DNA from: an uncultured Oscillospiraceae bacterium
GTDB taxonomy: Bacteria > Bacillota > Clostridia > Oscillospirales > Oscillospiraceae
NCBI GenBank assembly: GCA_947626085.1
Contig: CANQQU010000014.1
Span: 1-36,403 of the forward strand
DNA length: 36,403 bases
Direction of reading: 5' to 3'
Part shown: positions 8,466 through 15,690 of the stretch, in pieces
Layout: each line of letters begins with the position of its first letter
How positions within the stretch are numbered: the stretch's first letter is position 1
Notes under the pieces: model-generated
The model's input: only the letters and a program-made list of their open reading frames with translations
What the model was told of the DNA's origin: nothing
The model's database searches: none
Program-made: the position numbers and the translations under genes

Positions 8466-8494
8466 GCGGGATGCCACGGAGTGTGGCATCCCGC
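8466..8494 (-). other. Intercistronic stem-loop between binding protein and permease genes
   Basis: Perfect 12-bp stem GCGGGATGCCAC (8466-8477) / GTGGCATCCCGC (8483-8494) with a 5-base loop and no U-tract on the minus strand. Its place, 22 bases after the binding-protein stop, fits an mRNA-stabilising or partial-attenuation element that keeps the binding protein in excess over the permeases. Confidence 0.6.
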
Positions 8495-8515
8495 GCGGTG
8501 GATTCAGCAATTGGA

Positions 8516-9901
8516 TTATTTGTATTCAGCGGCAGCGGCTTCCACTTCCTCCTGAACGGCGGCGACAGCGGAATCCAGATCCATACGGCCTGCCAGATAT
8601 TCGGTCATGTAGGTGGTGATGGCGTTCAGATAGGTGTTGACATAGCCGCTCATGGGGAAGGAGCGCAGATCGGAGGTCTGCAGCAGCTGAGCGCCGGCCT
8701 TCACAGCGTCGGTGACATCCATGGCCTCCAGAGCCTTCAGAGCGGAGATCCGGGGCATGAAGTTGCCGCGGCCATAGCCGCCCTCGGCGCGGTAAGCCAT
8801 GGCGTCCTTGCCGGTCAGGTAGGCAAGAACCTGCCAGGTGGCGTCGGGGTTGGGGGTCTTGGCGTTCATGCAGAACACGCCGCCGGTGAGCATATTGGCG
8901 TTGGGCAGAGCGGCAATGCCGTAGTCCTCGCCGTAAACCAGATTCAGCTTGTCAGCGGACTCCTGGAAGCCAGCCAGGCCGCTGTCGCCGTTGAACCGCA
9001 TGGCGGCCTGTCCGGTCAGGACGGGATCCGTCTCGGTGCAGCGGGTGGTGTAGAAGGTGTCGGCCCAGTTTTTCGCCTGGTCGTAGCCGCCCAGGGCGTC
9101 CAGCAGGGTCTTCTGGAATTCGTGGGTCTTCCGGATGCCTTCGTTGTCGAAGTCGGGGTTGCCGTCAGCATCGACCCAGTCAGCGCCAAAGGCCACGGGC
9201 CACAGCACGTTGTCCAGCCAGGGGAAGGTGGGATGCAGGCCGACGACTTGAATGGAGCCGTCCTCGCCCAGAACGGTGCAGTCCAGAGCGCACTGCAGCA
9301 TCTCGTCCATGGTGGTGGGGAAGTGATCCCAGTTGTGCTCAGCCAGCACCTTGGGGTTGTAGAGGATGTAGGTGGTGGAAGCGGTGAAGGGGATGGAGTA
9401 GATCTTGCCGTCCACGGAGCAAAGGTTCCAGATGGCGGGCAGGAAGTCGTCCTTGTCAAATTCGGTGTCGCTGTTCACATAGCTGGTCAGTTCCACAATG
9501 GCGCCCTCGGCAGCCAGGCTGGGAGCGGTCTCCCAGTTGGCCTGGAAGATGTCGGGAACATTGGAGCCAGCGATGGCGGTGACCACGGCATCGGCGTTCT
9601 TGGCGTTGGACAGCTCGATCTTGATGTCCTCGTGGGTGGCGTTCCAGTCGTCAACCAGCTTCTGGAACCGGTTGGCCTCGGCGGTGGGCTCTTCGGACTC
9701 GGCCTGATAGGTCCACACAGTGACGGTGATGGGCTCACTGGCGGGGGGCTCGGTCTGCTTGTCGGTCTGCTTGGGGGGGTCGGACTGCTTGTTACCTTCG
9801 GTCTGCTTGGGGGGCTGGGACTCTGTCTGACCGGCGGGGCCGCAGGCGACCAGGCCCAGGACCATGATGGCGGCCAGAAGCAGCGCGATGAGTTTCTTCA
9901 T
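8516..9901 (-). CDS. Sugar ABC transporter substrate-binding lipoprotein
   Basis: 461 residues. The signal peptide is MKKLIALLLAAIMVLGLVAC with lipobox LVAC and lipidation at Cys20. A Gln/Thr/Pro/Glu-rich spacer follows (to about residue 55), then a type 1 extracellular solute-binding domain starting ITVTVWTYQAESEE. It should capture an oligosaccharide outside the cell for the two permeases downstream. ATG at 9901 has AGGAGG upstream. It is the first and probably most expressed gene of the transporter operon, with an extended -10 promoter upstream. The Asp/Glu-rich, aromatic-rich domain fits a sugar ligand, but which sugar cannot be read. Confidence 0.93.
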   Translation of the reverse strand: MKKLIALLLAAIMVLGLVACGPAGQTESQPPKQTEGNKQSDPPKQTDKQTEPPASEPITVTVWTYQAESEEPTAEANRFQKLVDDWNATHEDIKIELSNAKNADAVVTAIAGSNVPDIFQANWETAPSLAAEGAIVELTSYVNSDTEFDKDDFLPAIWNLCSVDGKIYSIPFTASTTYILYNPKVLAEHNWDHFPTTMDEMLQCALDCTVLGEDGSIQVVGLHPTFPWLDNVLWPVAFGADWVDADGNPDFDNEGIRKTHEFQKTLLDALGGYDQAKNWADTFYTTRCTETDPVLTGQAAMRFNGDSGLAGFQESADKLNLVYGEDYGIAALPNANMLTGGVFCMNAKTPNPDATWQVLAYLTGKDAMAYRAEGGYGRGNFMPRISALKALEAMDVTDAVKAGAQLLQTSDLRSFPMSGYVNTYLNAITTYMTEYLAGRMDLDSAVAAVQEEVEAAAAEYK

Positions 9902-9970
9902 TTCATTTCCTCCTGTTTTATTGATTTTGAATAAACGGAAAGGATATTTTTTAACCTTTCACTGTTCCGC

Positions 9971-9979
9971 ATTATATCA
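9971..9979 (-). promoter_or_regulatory. Extended -10 promoter of the sugar transporter operon
   Basis: On minus, TGATATAAT: consensus -10 TATAAT at 9971-9976 with TGA before it. No good -35 is found at 16-18 bases, so activator help or extended -10 use is likely. The surrounding 170 bases are strikingly AT-rich. Confidence 0.5.
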
Positions 9980-10071
9980 CAAAATAAGTCAAAAGTCTTT
10001 GCAGAATATCGCAAGGCTTTTACAGAATGTACAGATTCCTCAAATTTAGTCCGTTTAAATTTGTAAAAGTA

Positions 10072-11037
10072 TTACAAAGTCCGGAAATTCAATTCATGCA
10101 ATCTGTCCCATAGCGCGTGGGACGCCTCCGCCGCTTTCCGTCCGTAGAGGGCCGGCGTGCCCCGCCGGTTGACCATGCCCTGATACTCATAGACCAAAAT
10201 TTTGTCCACATAGGGGGTCAGCGCCGCGACCTGGGCCGCTACCCGGTCCGGGTCCGCCGGCAGCAGGGGAGAGCGGTAGGCTGCCCCCTCGAACCGAAAT
10301 AGCTCCAGATCCGCCCACAGCGCCGGGCCGCCCGCCCGGTCATGGGCAAGCCGAAGCCGCCGGAAGGCCTCCGCCGCCTCCTGGACCCCGCCGTTCAGGA
10401 TGCCCACCCCGTCCTGGTAGGCGATATAGTCGCAGTCCAGCCGGGCCAGCTGCCGGGAGTAGACCTGGTCCGCCGCCGCCTTCCGCACCCCGTAGGGGGC
10501 GATGAGCAGCTTCTTGCCTGGGTCCAGGGACCGGGCCTTGGCCCGGTAGGCGTTTACATAGTCGATGAAAAATTCCGGGAAATACCCGTCGATGCCGATC
10601 TCGTCCGGCAGGTACCAGCCGTAAAAGCTGGAATGCCTACCGTAGAGGGCCAGCAGGTCCTCCATGGCCCGGAAGGCCCGATCCCGCACCTGGGGGTCCA
10701 CCATATTGTCCCGGGCGTGGGTCCAGTCCCCGTAAAAGCCGCAGCTGACGAAGATTTTCAGCCCCAGCCGGTCGCACTGGTCGAACAGAACGTCCATGGG
10801 GTCCTTGCAGGCCATGTCCTCCGGGAAGGGGTAGGGCCCGCCGGGGAAGTAGCTCTCCCCCCGGTCCGCGTAGCGCAGGCTGGCGCACATCAGCACCACA
10901 TATTCCATGCCCAGGTCCCGAATCTCCGTGAGCTTTTCCCGCCACTGTTTCTGGGAAAAGGCCCGGCAGTCGGGATTATAGTAGGTCCCCTCCACTTGGC
11001 TGTGGTGGTAAAATTCAAACCAGGTGCCGCTGATCAT
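10072..11037 (-). CDS. DUF4434 domain TIM-barrel protein, glycoside hydrolase-like
   Basis: 321 residues. It opens with the family's typical ISGTWFEFYHHS, followed by WREKLTEIRDLGMEYVVLM, FPEDMACKDPMDVLFDQCDRLGLKIFVSCG, and SSFYGWYLPDEIG, whose Asp-Glu pair at the end of a barrel strand resembles catalytic acids of clan A glycosidases. There is no signal peptide, so it should act inside the cell on imported material. The ATG at 11037 overlaps the stop of the preceding esterase gene in an ATGA, with GGAGG eight bases upstream; a longer frame is not needed. The reaction is unknown for this family. Confidence 0.8.
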   Translation of the reverse strand: MISGTWFEFYHHSQVEGTYYNPDCRAFSQKQWREKLTEIRDLGMEYVVLMCASLRYADRGESYFPGGPYPFPEDMACKDPMDVLFDQCDRLGLKIFVSCGFYGDWTHARDNMVDPQVRDRAFRAMEDLLALYGRHSSFYGWYLPDEIGIDGYFPEFFIDYVNAYRAKARSLDPGKKLLIAPYGVRKAAADQVYSRQLARLDCDYIAYQDGVGILNGGVQEAAEAFRRLRLAHDRAGGPALWADLELFRFEGAAYRSPLLPADPDRVAAQVAALTPYVDKILVYEYQGMVNRRGTPALYGRKAAEASHALWDRLHELNFRTL

Positions 11038-12176
11038 AGCTGGTCCTCCAGGCACCGGTAGAGGGTGTCCCGCAGCTCCGGGTGGAGGTACTGGATGGTG
11101 ATAAAGGAGTTGCACACCTGCTGGGCGTAGAACAGCCCGATCTCCTGTGCCGGGTCCGCCAGGAAATAGGCCCCGGCGGCCCCGTCCCAGCCAAATTCAC
11201 CCACAGGGATCTTCCCCTGAGCCGCCACCCGGCACCGGACGCCCAGGCCGTAGCTGTAGCAGCCCCGGGTGTTGGGGCTCTCCGCCACAAATTCCGGCCG
11301 CACCGGACCCAGCTGGTCCCGGCTCATCTCCCGGATGGCCTCCCGGGACACCAGCCGGTATCCCGCGGGGGTCACGCCGCCCAGAGCCAGGGCGGTGGCC
11401 AGGCGGATGTAGTCGTCCACGGTGCTGAGGAGCCCCGCTCCGCCGGAGGCGTACCGCTCCGACAGGCGGAAGTGATTCTCCTGGCCCATGGGCTTGTGAT
11501 TTCCGTGGAGGTCCAGATGCGTATATTGGGTGGACAGGCGGTCAAGCTGCTCCTGGGTGGGGAAGAAGGTGGTGTCCTTCATGCCCAGCGGGCCGGTGAC
11601 GTTCTGCGCCACATAGTCTTCCAGGGGCAGCCCGCTGGCCTGCTCGATCACCGCCCCCAGCACGTCGTGGCACAGGCTGTACTTAAAATGAGTCCCCGGC
11701 TGGAAGCACAGGGGGTCCCGGGCCAGGCTTTTCACCAGTTCCCGAGTGGTCTGGGCGCCTTCGGCCAGGGCGGCGGCCAGGCCCGGCCGGGAAAGATCAT
11801 AGTCCAACCCTCCGGTCATATTCATCAGGCGCCGCACCGTGAGCCGGGTCTTCAGGGGCTCCACCCCGTCGAAGGGCACCTTTACCGGCACCTGCCCAAA
11901 CTCCGGCAGATATTTTTCCACCGGGTCCTCCAGGGACAGCTTCCCCTCGTCCACCAGTCGCAGGGCGCTGACGCAGGTGGTCAGCTTGGTGGCGGAGTAG
12001 ATCCAGTAGGTGTCCGTGGGGGACACGGGCTTTTTACCCGCCGGGTCGGAAAACCCGGCGCTGTGGCGGTAGACCGGCTCCCCGTGGAGGGTCACGGCGC
12101 AGTCGCAGGCGGGAACGCCGAAGCGTTCCGCCACGCCGTCCAAAAAGGCGGTGAGGGGCGCGAAGCGATCCAGCAT
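11034..12176 (-). CDS. Serine hydrolase of the beta-lactamase class C / family VIII esterase group
   Basis: 380 residues without a signal peptide. The catalytic SATK (SxxK) is at 61-64 after TYWIY. The second motif is Tyr166 in KYSLCHD, where the usual YxN Asn is Leu. The third position reads GWDGAAG instead of KTG, in the style of family VIII carboxylesterases (WxG). This favours an intracellular esterase, such as a deacetylase of sugar esters, over a beta-lactamase or DD-peptidase. AAGGAGGG precedes the ATG at 12176. It starts 12 bases after the dehydrogenase gene and its stop overlaps the DUF4434 start by 4 bases. Confidence 0.85.
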   Translation of the reverse strand: MLDRFAPLTAFLDGVAERFGVPACDCAVTLHGEPVYRHSAGFSDPAGKKPVSPTDTYWIYSATKLTTCVSALRLVDEGKLSLEDPVEKYLPEFGQVPVKVPFDGVEPLKTRLTVRRLMNMTGGLDYDLSRPGLAAALAEGAQTTRELVKSLARDPLCFQPGTHFKYSLCHDVLGAVIEQASGLPLEDYVAQNVTGPLGMKDTTFFPTQEQLDRLSTQYTHLDLHGNHKPMGQENHFRLSERYASGGAGLLSTVDDYIRLATALALGGVTPAGYRLVSREAIREMSRDQLGPVRPEFVAESPNTRGCYSYGLGVRCRVAAQGKIPVGEFGWDGAAGAYFLADPAQEIGLFYAQQVCNSFITIQYLHPELRDTLYRCLEDQL

Positions 12177-12188
12177 CGTCTTCCCTCC

Positions 12189-13133
12189 TTACCCAATGGC
12201 GTACATGGGCCCGGCGGCGGCGCCGTAGCCCTCCCAGAAGGCCCGACCGTCGTAACAGGGGCCGTCCTCGGTCAGATCCTTCAACGCCACGGCCTTTCCG
12301 CCCTGAGCCCGGGAGGCCGCCGCCGCCAGCATCACCCGGATGGACTCGGCCAGCTCCGCCACCGGGGCCAGAATATGGGGCTTGCCCTCCATGAAGTTGC
12401 AGATCTGCTCCACCAGGGCGGCATAGAGCCGGTTGGAGTCAATTTTAAAGTGGTAGGTGGTCTTGGTGGTCATGATGGTGAGGACGAAGGGCTGCCAGGT
12501 GCCGGTGAAGGTGTTGAAAATGGCACTCTGGCCCCCAGAATAGGAGACGAAGTAGCTCTCGGCGTACTTTTCCCCCGCCTGGCCCCGGCCCATGTACCGC
12601 ACCGTCTCCGCGCCGGGGCCCAGAATGCCGCCGATGCACTCGGCGATGTGGACGCCGTAGTTAAATTCGTCCACCCCGGCGGTGCCGAAGACCTGGACGG
12701 CCTTTCCCCGCTCCTCCTCCGGAATGGCCAGGAATTGCTGGACCTCGTAGGCGTACCGGGCGCTGGAGGCCCCCAGGATCACCTTCCCTTGGGCGGCCAG
12801 GGCCTCCACCTTTTTCAGGTCCTTCAGGTTGCCCACCAGGGGTTTGTCGATAAACACGGGCTTGCCCCGCTCCAGGAAGGGGGCGGCGCAGCGCAGATGG
12901 TCGTCCCAGTCGCAGCCGTGGAGGAAGCCGATGTCGCACAGGTCCGCCAGCTCCTCCAGGGATGTACAGCGCTTTTCCAGGCCGAAGCGCTTTATAAAGC
13001 CCTCCACCTCGCCGTCGTCCCGGAAGGAGTCGTTGTACACGCCCACATACCTGGCCCGTTGATCCTTCTCCATGACCTCCCCGAAGCCCATGGGGTGGGA
13101 GGTGTCGATATTCACAGCGCCGACGCGGATCAT
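12189..13133 (-). CDS. Gfo/Idh/MocA family oxidoreductase with atypical nucleotide-binding loop
   Basis: 314 residues. A Rossmann N-terminal half is followed by an alpha/beta C-terminal half. The glycine-rich loop normally read as GxGxxG is replaced by VGAVNIDTSHP at residues 4-14, and the EKP motif is IDKPL near residue 95. Both conserved positions still hold Lys-Pro. VHIAECIGGILG supplies a His in the usual active-site area. Family members oxidise or reduce sugar and inositol hydroxyls with NAD(P). First gene of a three-gene unit with a clear promoter 56 bases upstream; the ribosome binding site (GTGAGGG) is weak. It could have unusual cofactor retention or a regulatory role. Confidence 0.82.
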   Translation of the reverse strand: MIRVGAVNIDTSHPMGFGEVMEKDQRARYVGVYNDSFRDDGEVEGFIKRFGLEKRCTSLEELADLCDIGFLHGCDWDDHLRCAAPFLERGKPVFIDKPLVGNLKDLKKVEALAAQGKVILGASSARYAYEVQQFLAIPEEERGKAVQVFGTAGVDEFNYGVHIAECIGGILGPGAETVRYMGRGQAGEKYAESYFVSYSGGQSAIFNTFTGTWQPFVLTIMTTKTTYHFKIDSNRLYAALVEQICNFMEGKPHILAPVAELAESIRVMLAAAASRAQGGKAVALKDLTEDGPCYDGRAFWEGYGAAAGPMYAIG

Positions 13134-13188
13134 AGAAAACCCTCACTTTGTCGTTTATTTCCCCCGCAGGCCGGGGATCGCCACCTAT

Positions 13189-13217
13189 ATTTAAACATAT
13201 CCATGAAAAATGGTCAA
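13189..13217 (-). promoter_or_regulatory. Promoter of the Gfo/Idh-esterase-DUF4434 unit
   Basis: On minus, -35 TTGACC (13212-13217), 17-base spacer, -10 TTAAAT (13189-13194) preceded by TGT. Confidence 0.55.
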
Positions 13218-13282
13218 TCTTTCCCCGCCGGATTGTTAAGAACGGACAAAAAGTCCGGAAAATCGTGCAATTGAATTGCCAC

Positions 13283-13311
13283 TTGCGGTGGGGGTCTCGA
13301 TGTGCTAAAAT
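13283..13311 (+). promoter_or_regulatory. Promoter of the zinc-ribbon/HAD gene pair
   Basis: -35 TTGCGG (13283-13288), 17-base spacer, -10 TAAAAT (13306-13311) with TGC just before it. The ribosome binding site AAAGGAGG starts at 13319, so the leader is very short. Confidence 0.6.
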
Positions 13312-13335
13312 AGAGTGGAAAGGAGGCGGCTGTAT

Positions 13336-13620
13336 ATGCTGATGGAAGGCTGTCAGGGCAAGCCCCGTACCCCCACCCTCCGGGAGAAGATCTGCCCCAA
13401 CTGCGGCGCGGTGATTGAGATCTTCTCCATCGACACCGAGGTGGCCTGCGAAAACTGCGGGTTCATCGCCTATAACGATGAGCTGAGCTGCGTTCAGTGG
13501 TGCAAATACGCCAAACAGTGCGTCGGCGAGGAAATGTACGAACACATGATGCGGATCGCCCGGGAGCAGCGGGAGCGGGCGCGGGCGGAACGGGAGGCCA
13601 GGCGTGGAGCTTCAGAATAA
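13336..13620 (+). CDS. Small zinc-ribbon protein of unknown function
   Basis: 94 residues from the ATG at 13336, nine bases after AAAGGAGG. CPNCG and CENCG form a four-cysteine zinc knuckle; then comes SCVQWCKYAKQCVGEEMY with three more cysteines, and a highly charged helical tail rich in Arg/Glu (REQRERARAEREARR). The second cysteine group could hold a second metal. Its last 17 bases overlap the HAD gene, so translation is coupled. No function is known to me; a role in nucleic acid or protein binding is only a guess. Confidence 0.8.
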   Translation: MLMEGCQGKPRTPTLREKICPNCGAVIEIFSIDTEVACENCGFIAYNDELSCVQWCKYAKQCVGEEMYEHMMRIAREQRERARAEREARRGASE

Positions 13621-14389
13621 AAAGCTGTTTCTGTTTGATTTGGACGGAACGCTGTACTTGGGGGAGACCCTGTTCCCCTTTACCAAGGAGCTGCTGGCGA
13701 CCCTCCGGAAAACCGGGCGGGACTACCTGTTCATGACCAACAACTCCTCCAAAAGCGTGGCGGACTATGTAAAAAAGCTCCGCCGGCTGGGGATCCCGGC
13801 GGAGGAGTCGGATTTTGTCACCTCCGCCCAGGCGACCTTGGAGTATCTCCGGGAGACCTGCCCAGGCAAGGCGCTTTACGTCTGCGGCACCGCCTCTCTC
13901 CAGGCGGAGCTGGCTGCTGGGGGCTTTCAGGTGACGGCGGACTACCGCCAGGCTCAGGCGGTGGTCATGGGCTTTGACACGGAGCTGACCTTCCGGAAGC
14001 TGGAGGATGTGTGCCGAATTCTGACCCAGCGCGAAGTGCCCTACCTTGCCACCAACCCGGATCTGGTGTGCCCCACGGAATTTGGCTCCGTGCCGGACTG
14101 CGGCAGCGTCTGCGCCATGGTGTACAACGCCACCGGCCGGCGGCCAAAGGTCCTGGGCAAGCCGGAAACCGCCATGGTTCGCCTTGCCATGGCCCGGAAG
14201 GGCGCTTCCCCCGGGGAGACGGCGGTGGTGGGGGACCGGATGTACACGGACGTCCAGTGCGGTCTGAACGCCGGGGTCGCCTCCATTTTGGTCATGAGCG
14301 GGGAAACCACCCCGGAAATTCTGGCGGCCTACCCGGGAAAGCCCACCCTGGTCCTCCCGGACTGCGGCGCGATCCTGCGGGCCATTTAG
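13604..14389 (+). CDS. HAD superfamily subfamily IIA hydrolase, NagD-like phosphatase
   Basis: 261 residues. Motif I is FLFDLDGTLYLG with the nucleophile Asp and acid/base Asp near 11-13. Motif II is FMTNNSSKS, the C2A cap lies between, motif III is in LGKPE, and motif IV is VVGDRMYTDVQCG. Such enzymes dephosphorylate small molecules such as nucleotides, sugar phosphates or p-nitrophenyl phosphate; the physiological substrate is not evident. The start is GTG at 13604 with GGGAGG six bases upstream, inside the end of the zinc-ribbon gene. A terminator follows its stop. Confidence 0.9.
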   Translation: MELQNKKLFLFDLDGTLYLGETLFPFTKELLATLRKTGRDYLFMTNNSSKSVADYVKKLRRLGIPAEESDFVTSAQATLEYLRETCPGKALYVCGTASLQAELAAGGFQVTADYRQAQAVVMGFDTELTFRKLEDVCRILTQREVPYLATNPDLVCPTEFGSVPDCGSVCAMVYNATGRRPKVLGKPETAMVRLAMARKGASPGETAVVGDRMYTDVQCGLNAGVASILVMSGETTPEILAAYPGKPTLVLPDCGAILRAI

Positions 14390-14399
14390 GAATAGAAGA

Positions 14400-14430
14400 C
14401 CCCCCAAGTCCATGGGACCGGGGGGTATCT
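14400..14430. terminator. Bidirectional terminator between HAD and rpsR genes
   Basis: C6/G6 stem (14400-14405 / 14420-14425) with an inner GTCC/GGAC stem. On plus it is followed by TATCTTTAT; on minus by TCTTCTATT. It separates two convergent genes. Confidence 0.65.
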
Positions 14431-14433
14431 TTA

Positions 14434-14670
14434 TCAATCGGCTACATAGGGTAGCAGGGCGATCTGACGGGCACGCTTGATGGCGGTGGTCAGGTCCCGC
14501 TGATGGGCGGCGCAGGTGCCGGTGGTGCGGCGGGGAAGGATCTTGCCCCGTTCCGACAGAAAACGGCGAAGCCGTGCGGTATCCTTGTAATCGATGCTGG
14601 TCACCTTATCCACGCAGAACGCGCAAACCTTCTTGCGCTTGCGGGGGCGGACACGCTGTTCGTTAGCCAC
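14434..14670 (-). CDS. rpsR: 30S ribosomal protein S18
   Basis: 78 residues, normal length. Recognised from [18 protein letters not shown], the [15 protein letters not shown] core and the [27 protein letters not shown] tail. The CxxC and a later Cys suggest the zinc-binding form found in some Gram-positives. The start is GTG at 14670 with AAGGAGG upstream. Third gene of the classical rpsF-ssb-rpsR operon, 40 bases after ssb. Confidence 0.97.
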   Translation of the reverse strand: MANEQRVRPRKRKKVCAFCVDKVTSIDYKDTARLRRFLSERGKILPRRTTGTCAAHQRDLTTAIKRARQIALLPYVAD

Positions 14671-14710
14671 GGAATAACCTCCTTATCGAAACAAAATGTG
14701 GAAAAGCGAT

Positions 14711-15199
14711 TCAGAAGGGCAGCTGGGAATCGTCGTCCTCCAGCATGGCAAAGTCCGAATTGCCGGAGGGAGCGGGGGCGGTGTAGCCGCCGTAGCTGCC
14801 TTGGGGATTGGCGGTGGGCGCGGCGTAGGAATTGCCGCCGTAGCTGCCGTAGCTCTGGCCGCCGCTCTCGGAATCCCGGCGGCTGTCTCCGAAGTAGACG
14901 TTTTCCGCCACGATCTCGGCGCTGCGGCGCTTGTTGCCTTCCTTATCCGTCCAGTTCCGGATCTGGAGCCGGCCGGAAACCACGGCCATGCGGCCCTTGG
15001 AAAAATACTTGGAAACAAATTCACCGGTCTGCCGCCAAGCGACGCAGTCGATGAAATCCGTCTCCCGTTCGCCCCCGTCCTTGGGGGCAAAGTCCCGGTC
15101 TACCGCCAGGGTAAAGCTGGCGACGGCGATGCCGCTGCCGGTGCGGCGCAGCTCCGGGTCACGGGTCAGGCGGCCCATAATGACAATGTGGTTCAGCAT
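14711..15199 (-). CDS. ssb: Single-stranded DNA-binding protein
   Basis: 162 residues. The OB-fold is at 1-105 (MLNHIVIMGRLTRDPELRRT, then DFIDCVAWRQTGEFVSKYFSKG), followed by a Gly/Ser/Tyr-rich disordered linker and the acidic protein-docking tip DDDSQLPF. It coats single-stranded DNA and recruits replication and repair proteins. It sits between rpsF and rpsR, nine bases after rpsF, with AAGGAG before the ATG at 15199. Confidence 0.97.
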   Translation of the reverse strand: MLNHIVIMGRLTRDPELRRTGSGIAVASFTLAVDRDFAPKDGGERETDFIDCVAWRQTGEFVSKYFSKGRMAVVSGRLQIRNWTDKEGNKRRSAEIVAENVYFGDSRRDSESGGQSYGSYGGNSYAAPTANPQGSYGGYTAPAPSGNSDFAMLEDDDSQLPF

Positions 15200-15208
15200 A
15201 GTTTCTCC

Positions 15209-15505
15209 TTACGCCTCCACAGCGGTGGTCAGGCAGCGAATGACGCCTTCCGTGATCTTCATAACCCGTTCCAGCTCCGCGGGGAAAGCGGGCTTGGCCT
15301 CATAAGTCATGAGGACGTAGTAGCCTTCCGTCAGGTCGTCGATGGGATAGGCCAGACGGCGCTTACCCCATTCGTTCACTTCGGACAGGGTACCCTCCGC
15401 CTCCACCATCGCCTTGAACTTTTCCACAAGCGCGGCGATACCCTCCTCGCCCTGGGCAGGGTCGATGATGTAGAGGACCTCGTACTTGCCGGTGATCTTA
15501 GCCAT
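15209..15505 (-). CDS. rpsF: 30S ribosomal protein S6
   Basis: 98 residues, typical length. Marks are KYEVLYIIDPAQGEEG at the N-terminus and the WGKRRLAYPIDDLTEGYYVLMTYEA S18-contact region. The ATG at 15505 has AAGGAGGTG upstream; an in-frame start at 15556 would lie in the leader. First gene of rpsF-ssb-rpsR. Confidence 0.97.
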   Translation of the reverse strand: MAKITGKYEVLYIIDPAQGEEGIAALVEKFKAMVEAEGTLSEVNEWGKRRLAYPIDDLTEGYYVLMTYEAKPAFPAELERVMKITEGVIRCLTTAVEA

Positions 15506-15535
15506 GTTGAATTGCACCTCCTTTTGGACAGTTGG

Positions 15536-15553
15536 CCCCCGGAATGCCGGGAG
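15536..15553 (-). promoter_or_regulatory. Leader hairpin, candidate S6:S18 autoregulation site
   Basis: In the rpsF leader a 7-bp stem (CTCCCGG / CCGGGGG on minus, one G-U) closes a CATT loop, about 30 bases before the start. S6:S18 leaders in bacteria contain a CCG-bearing structured element at this place; the match is by position and base content only. Confidence 0.35.
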
Positions 15554-15583
15554 CAAGGATTTTCCGCATACGCAGACCTAAGT

Positions 15584-15612
15584 ATTATAGGAAACTTTTT
15601 CCCGGTTGTCAA
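15584..15612 (-). promoter_or_regulatory. Consensus promoter of rpsF-ssb-rpsR
   Basis: On minus, perfect TTGACA (15607-15612), 17-base spacer, perfect TATAAT (15584-15589). Fits strong constitutive transcription of a ribosomal operon. Confidence 0.9.
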
Positions 15613-15654
15613 GGCTTTTTTCGGGAAAAACCGGGATTTTTTCGCAAAACCAGA

Positions 15655-15684
15655 GTCCCGCCCGGGAATTTCCCCGGGCGGGAC
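15655..15684 (-). terminator. Terminator of the transketolase operon
   Basis: 12-bp perfect stem GTCCCGCCCGGG / CCCGGGCGGGAC with a 6-base loop, followed on minus by TCTGGTTTTG; starts 6 bases after the stop codon. Confidence 0.75.
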
Positions 15685-15690
15685 CGCCGC

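Noticed and set aside
9700..9830. Repeated Pro/Lys/Gln/Thr codons suspected to be a tandem repeat array
   Set aside because: It is the short low-complexity spacer behind the lipoprotein signal, normal for binding proteins; not a DNA repeat element.
8258..9934. A 558-codon open frame on plus opposite the sugar-binding protein
   Set aside because: The minus-strand gene has a lipoprotein signal and a solute-binding domain; the plus frame is its shadow.
11034..12176. Beta-lactamase or antibiotic resistance gene
   Set aside because: No signal peptide, no YxN or KTG motif, and a sugar-locus context; the pattern fits an intracellular esterase better.
11082..13274. A 730-codon open frame on plus opposite the esterase and dehydrogenase genes
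   Set aside because: It crosses two well-supported minus-strand genes and their spacer, with low-complexity His/Gly/Val composition.
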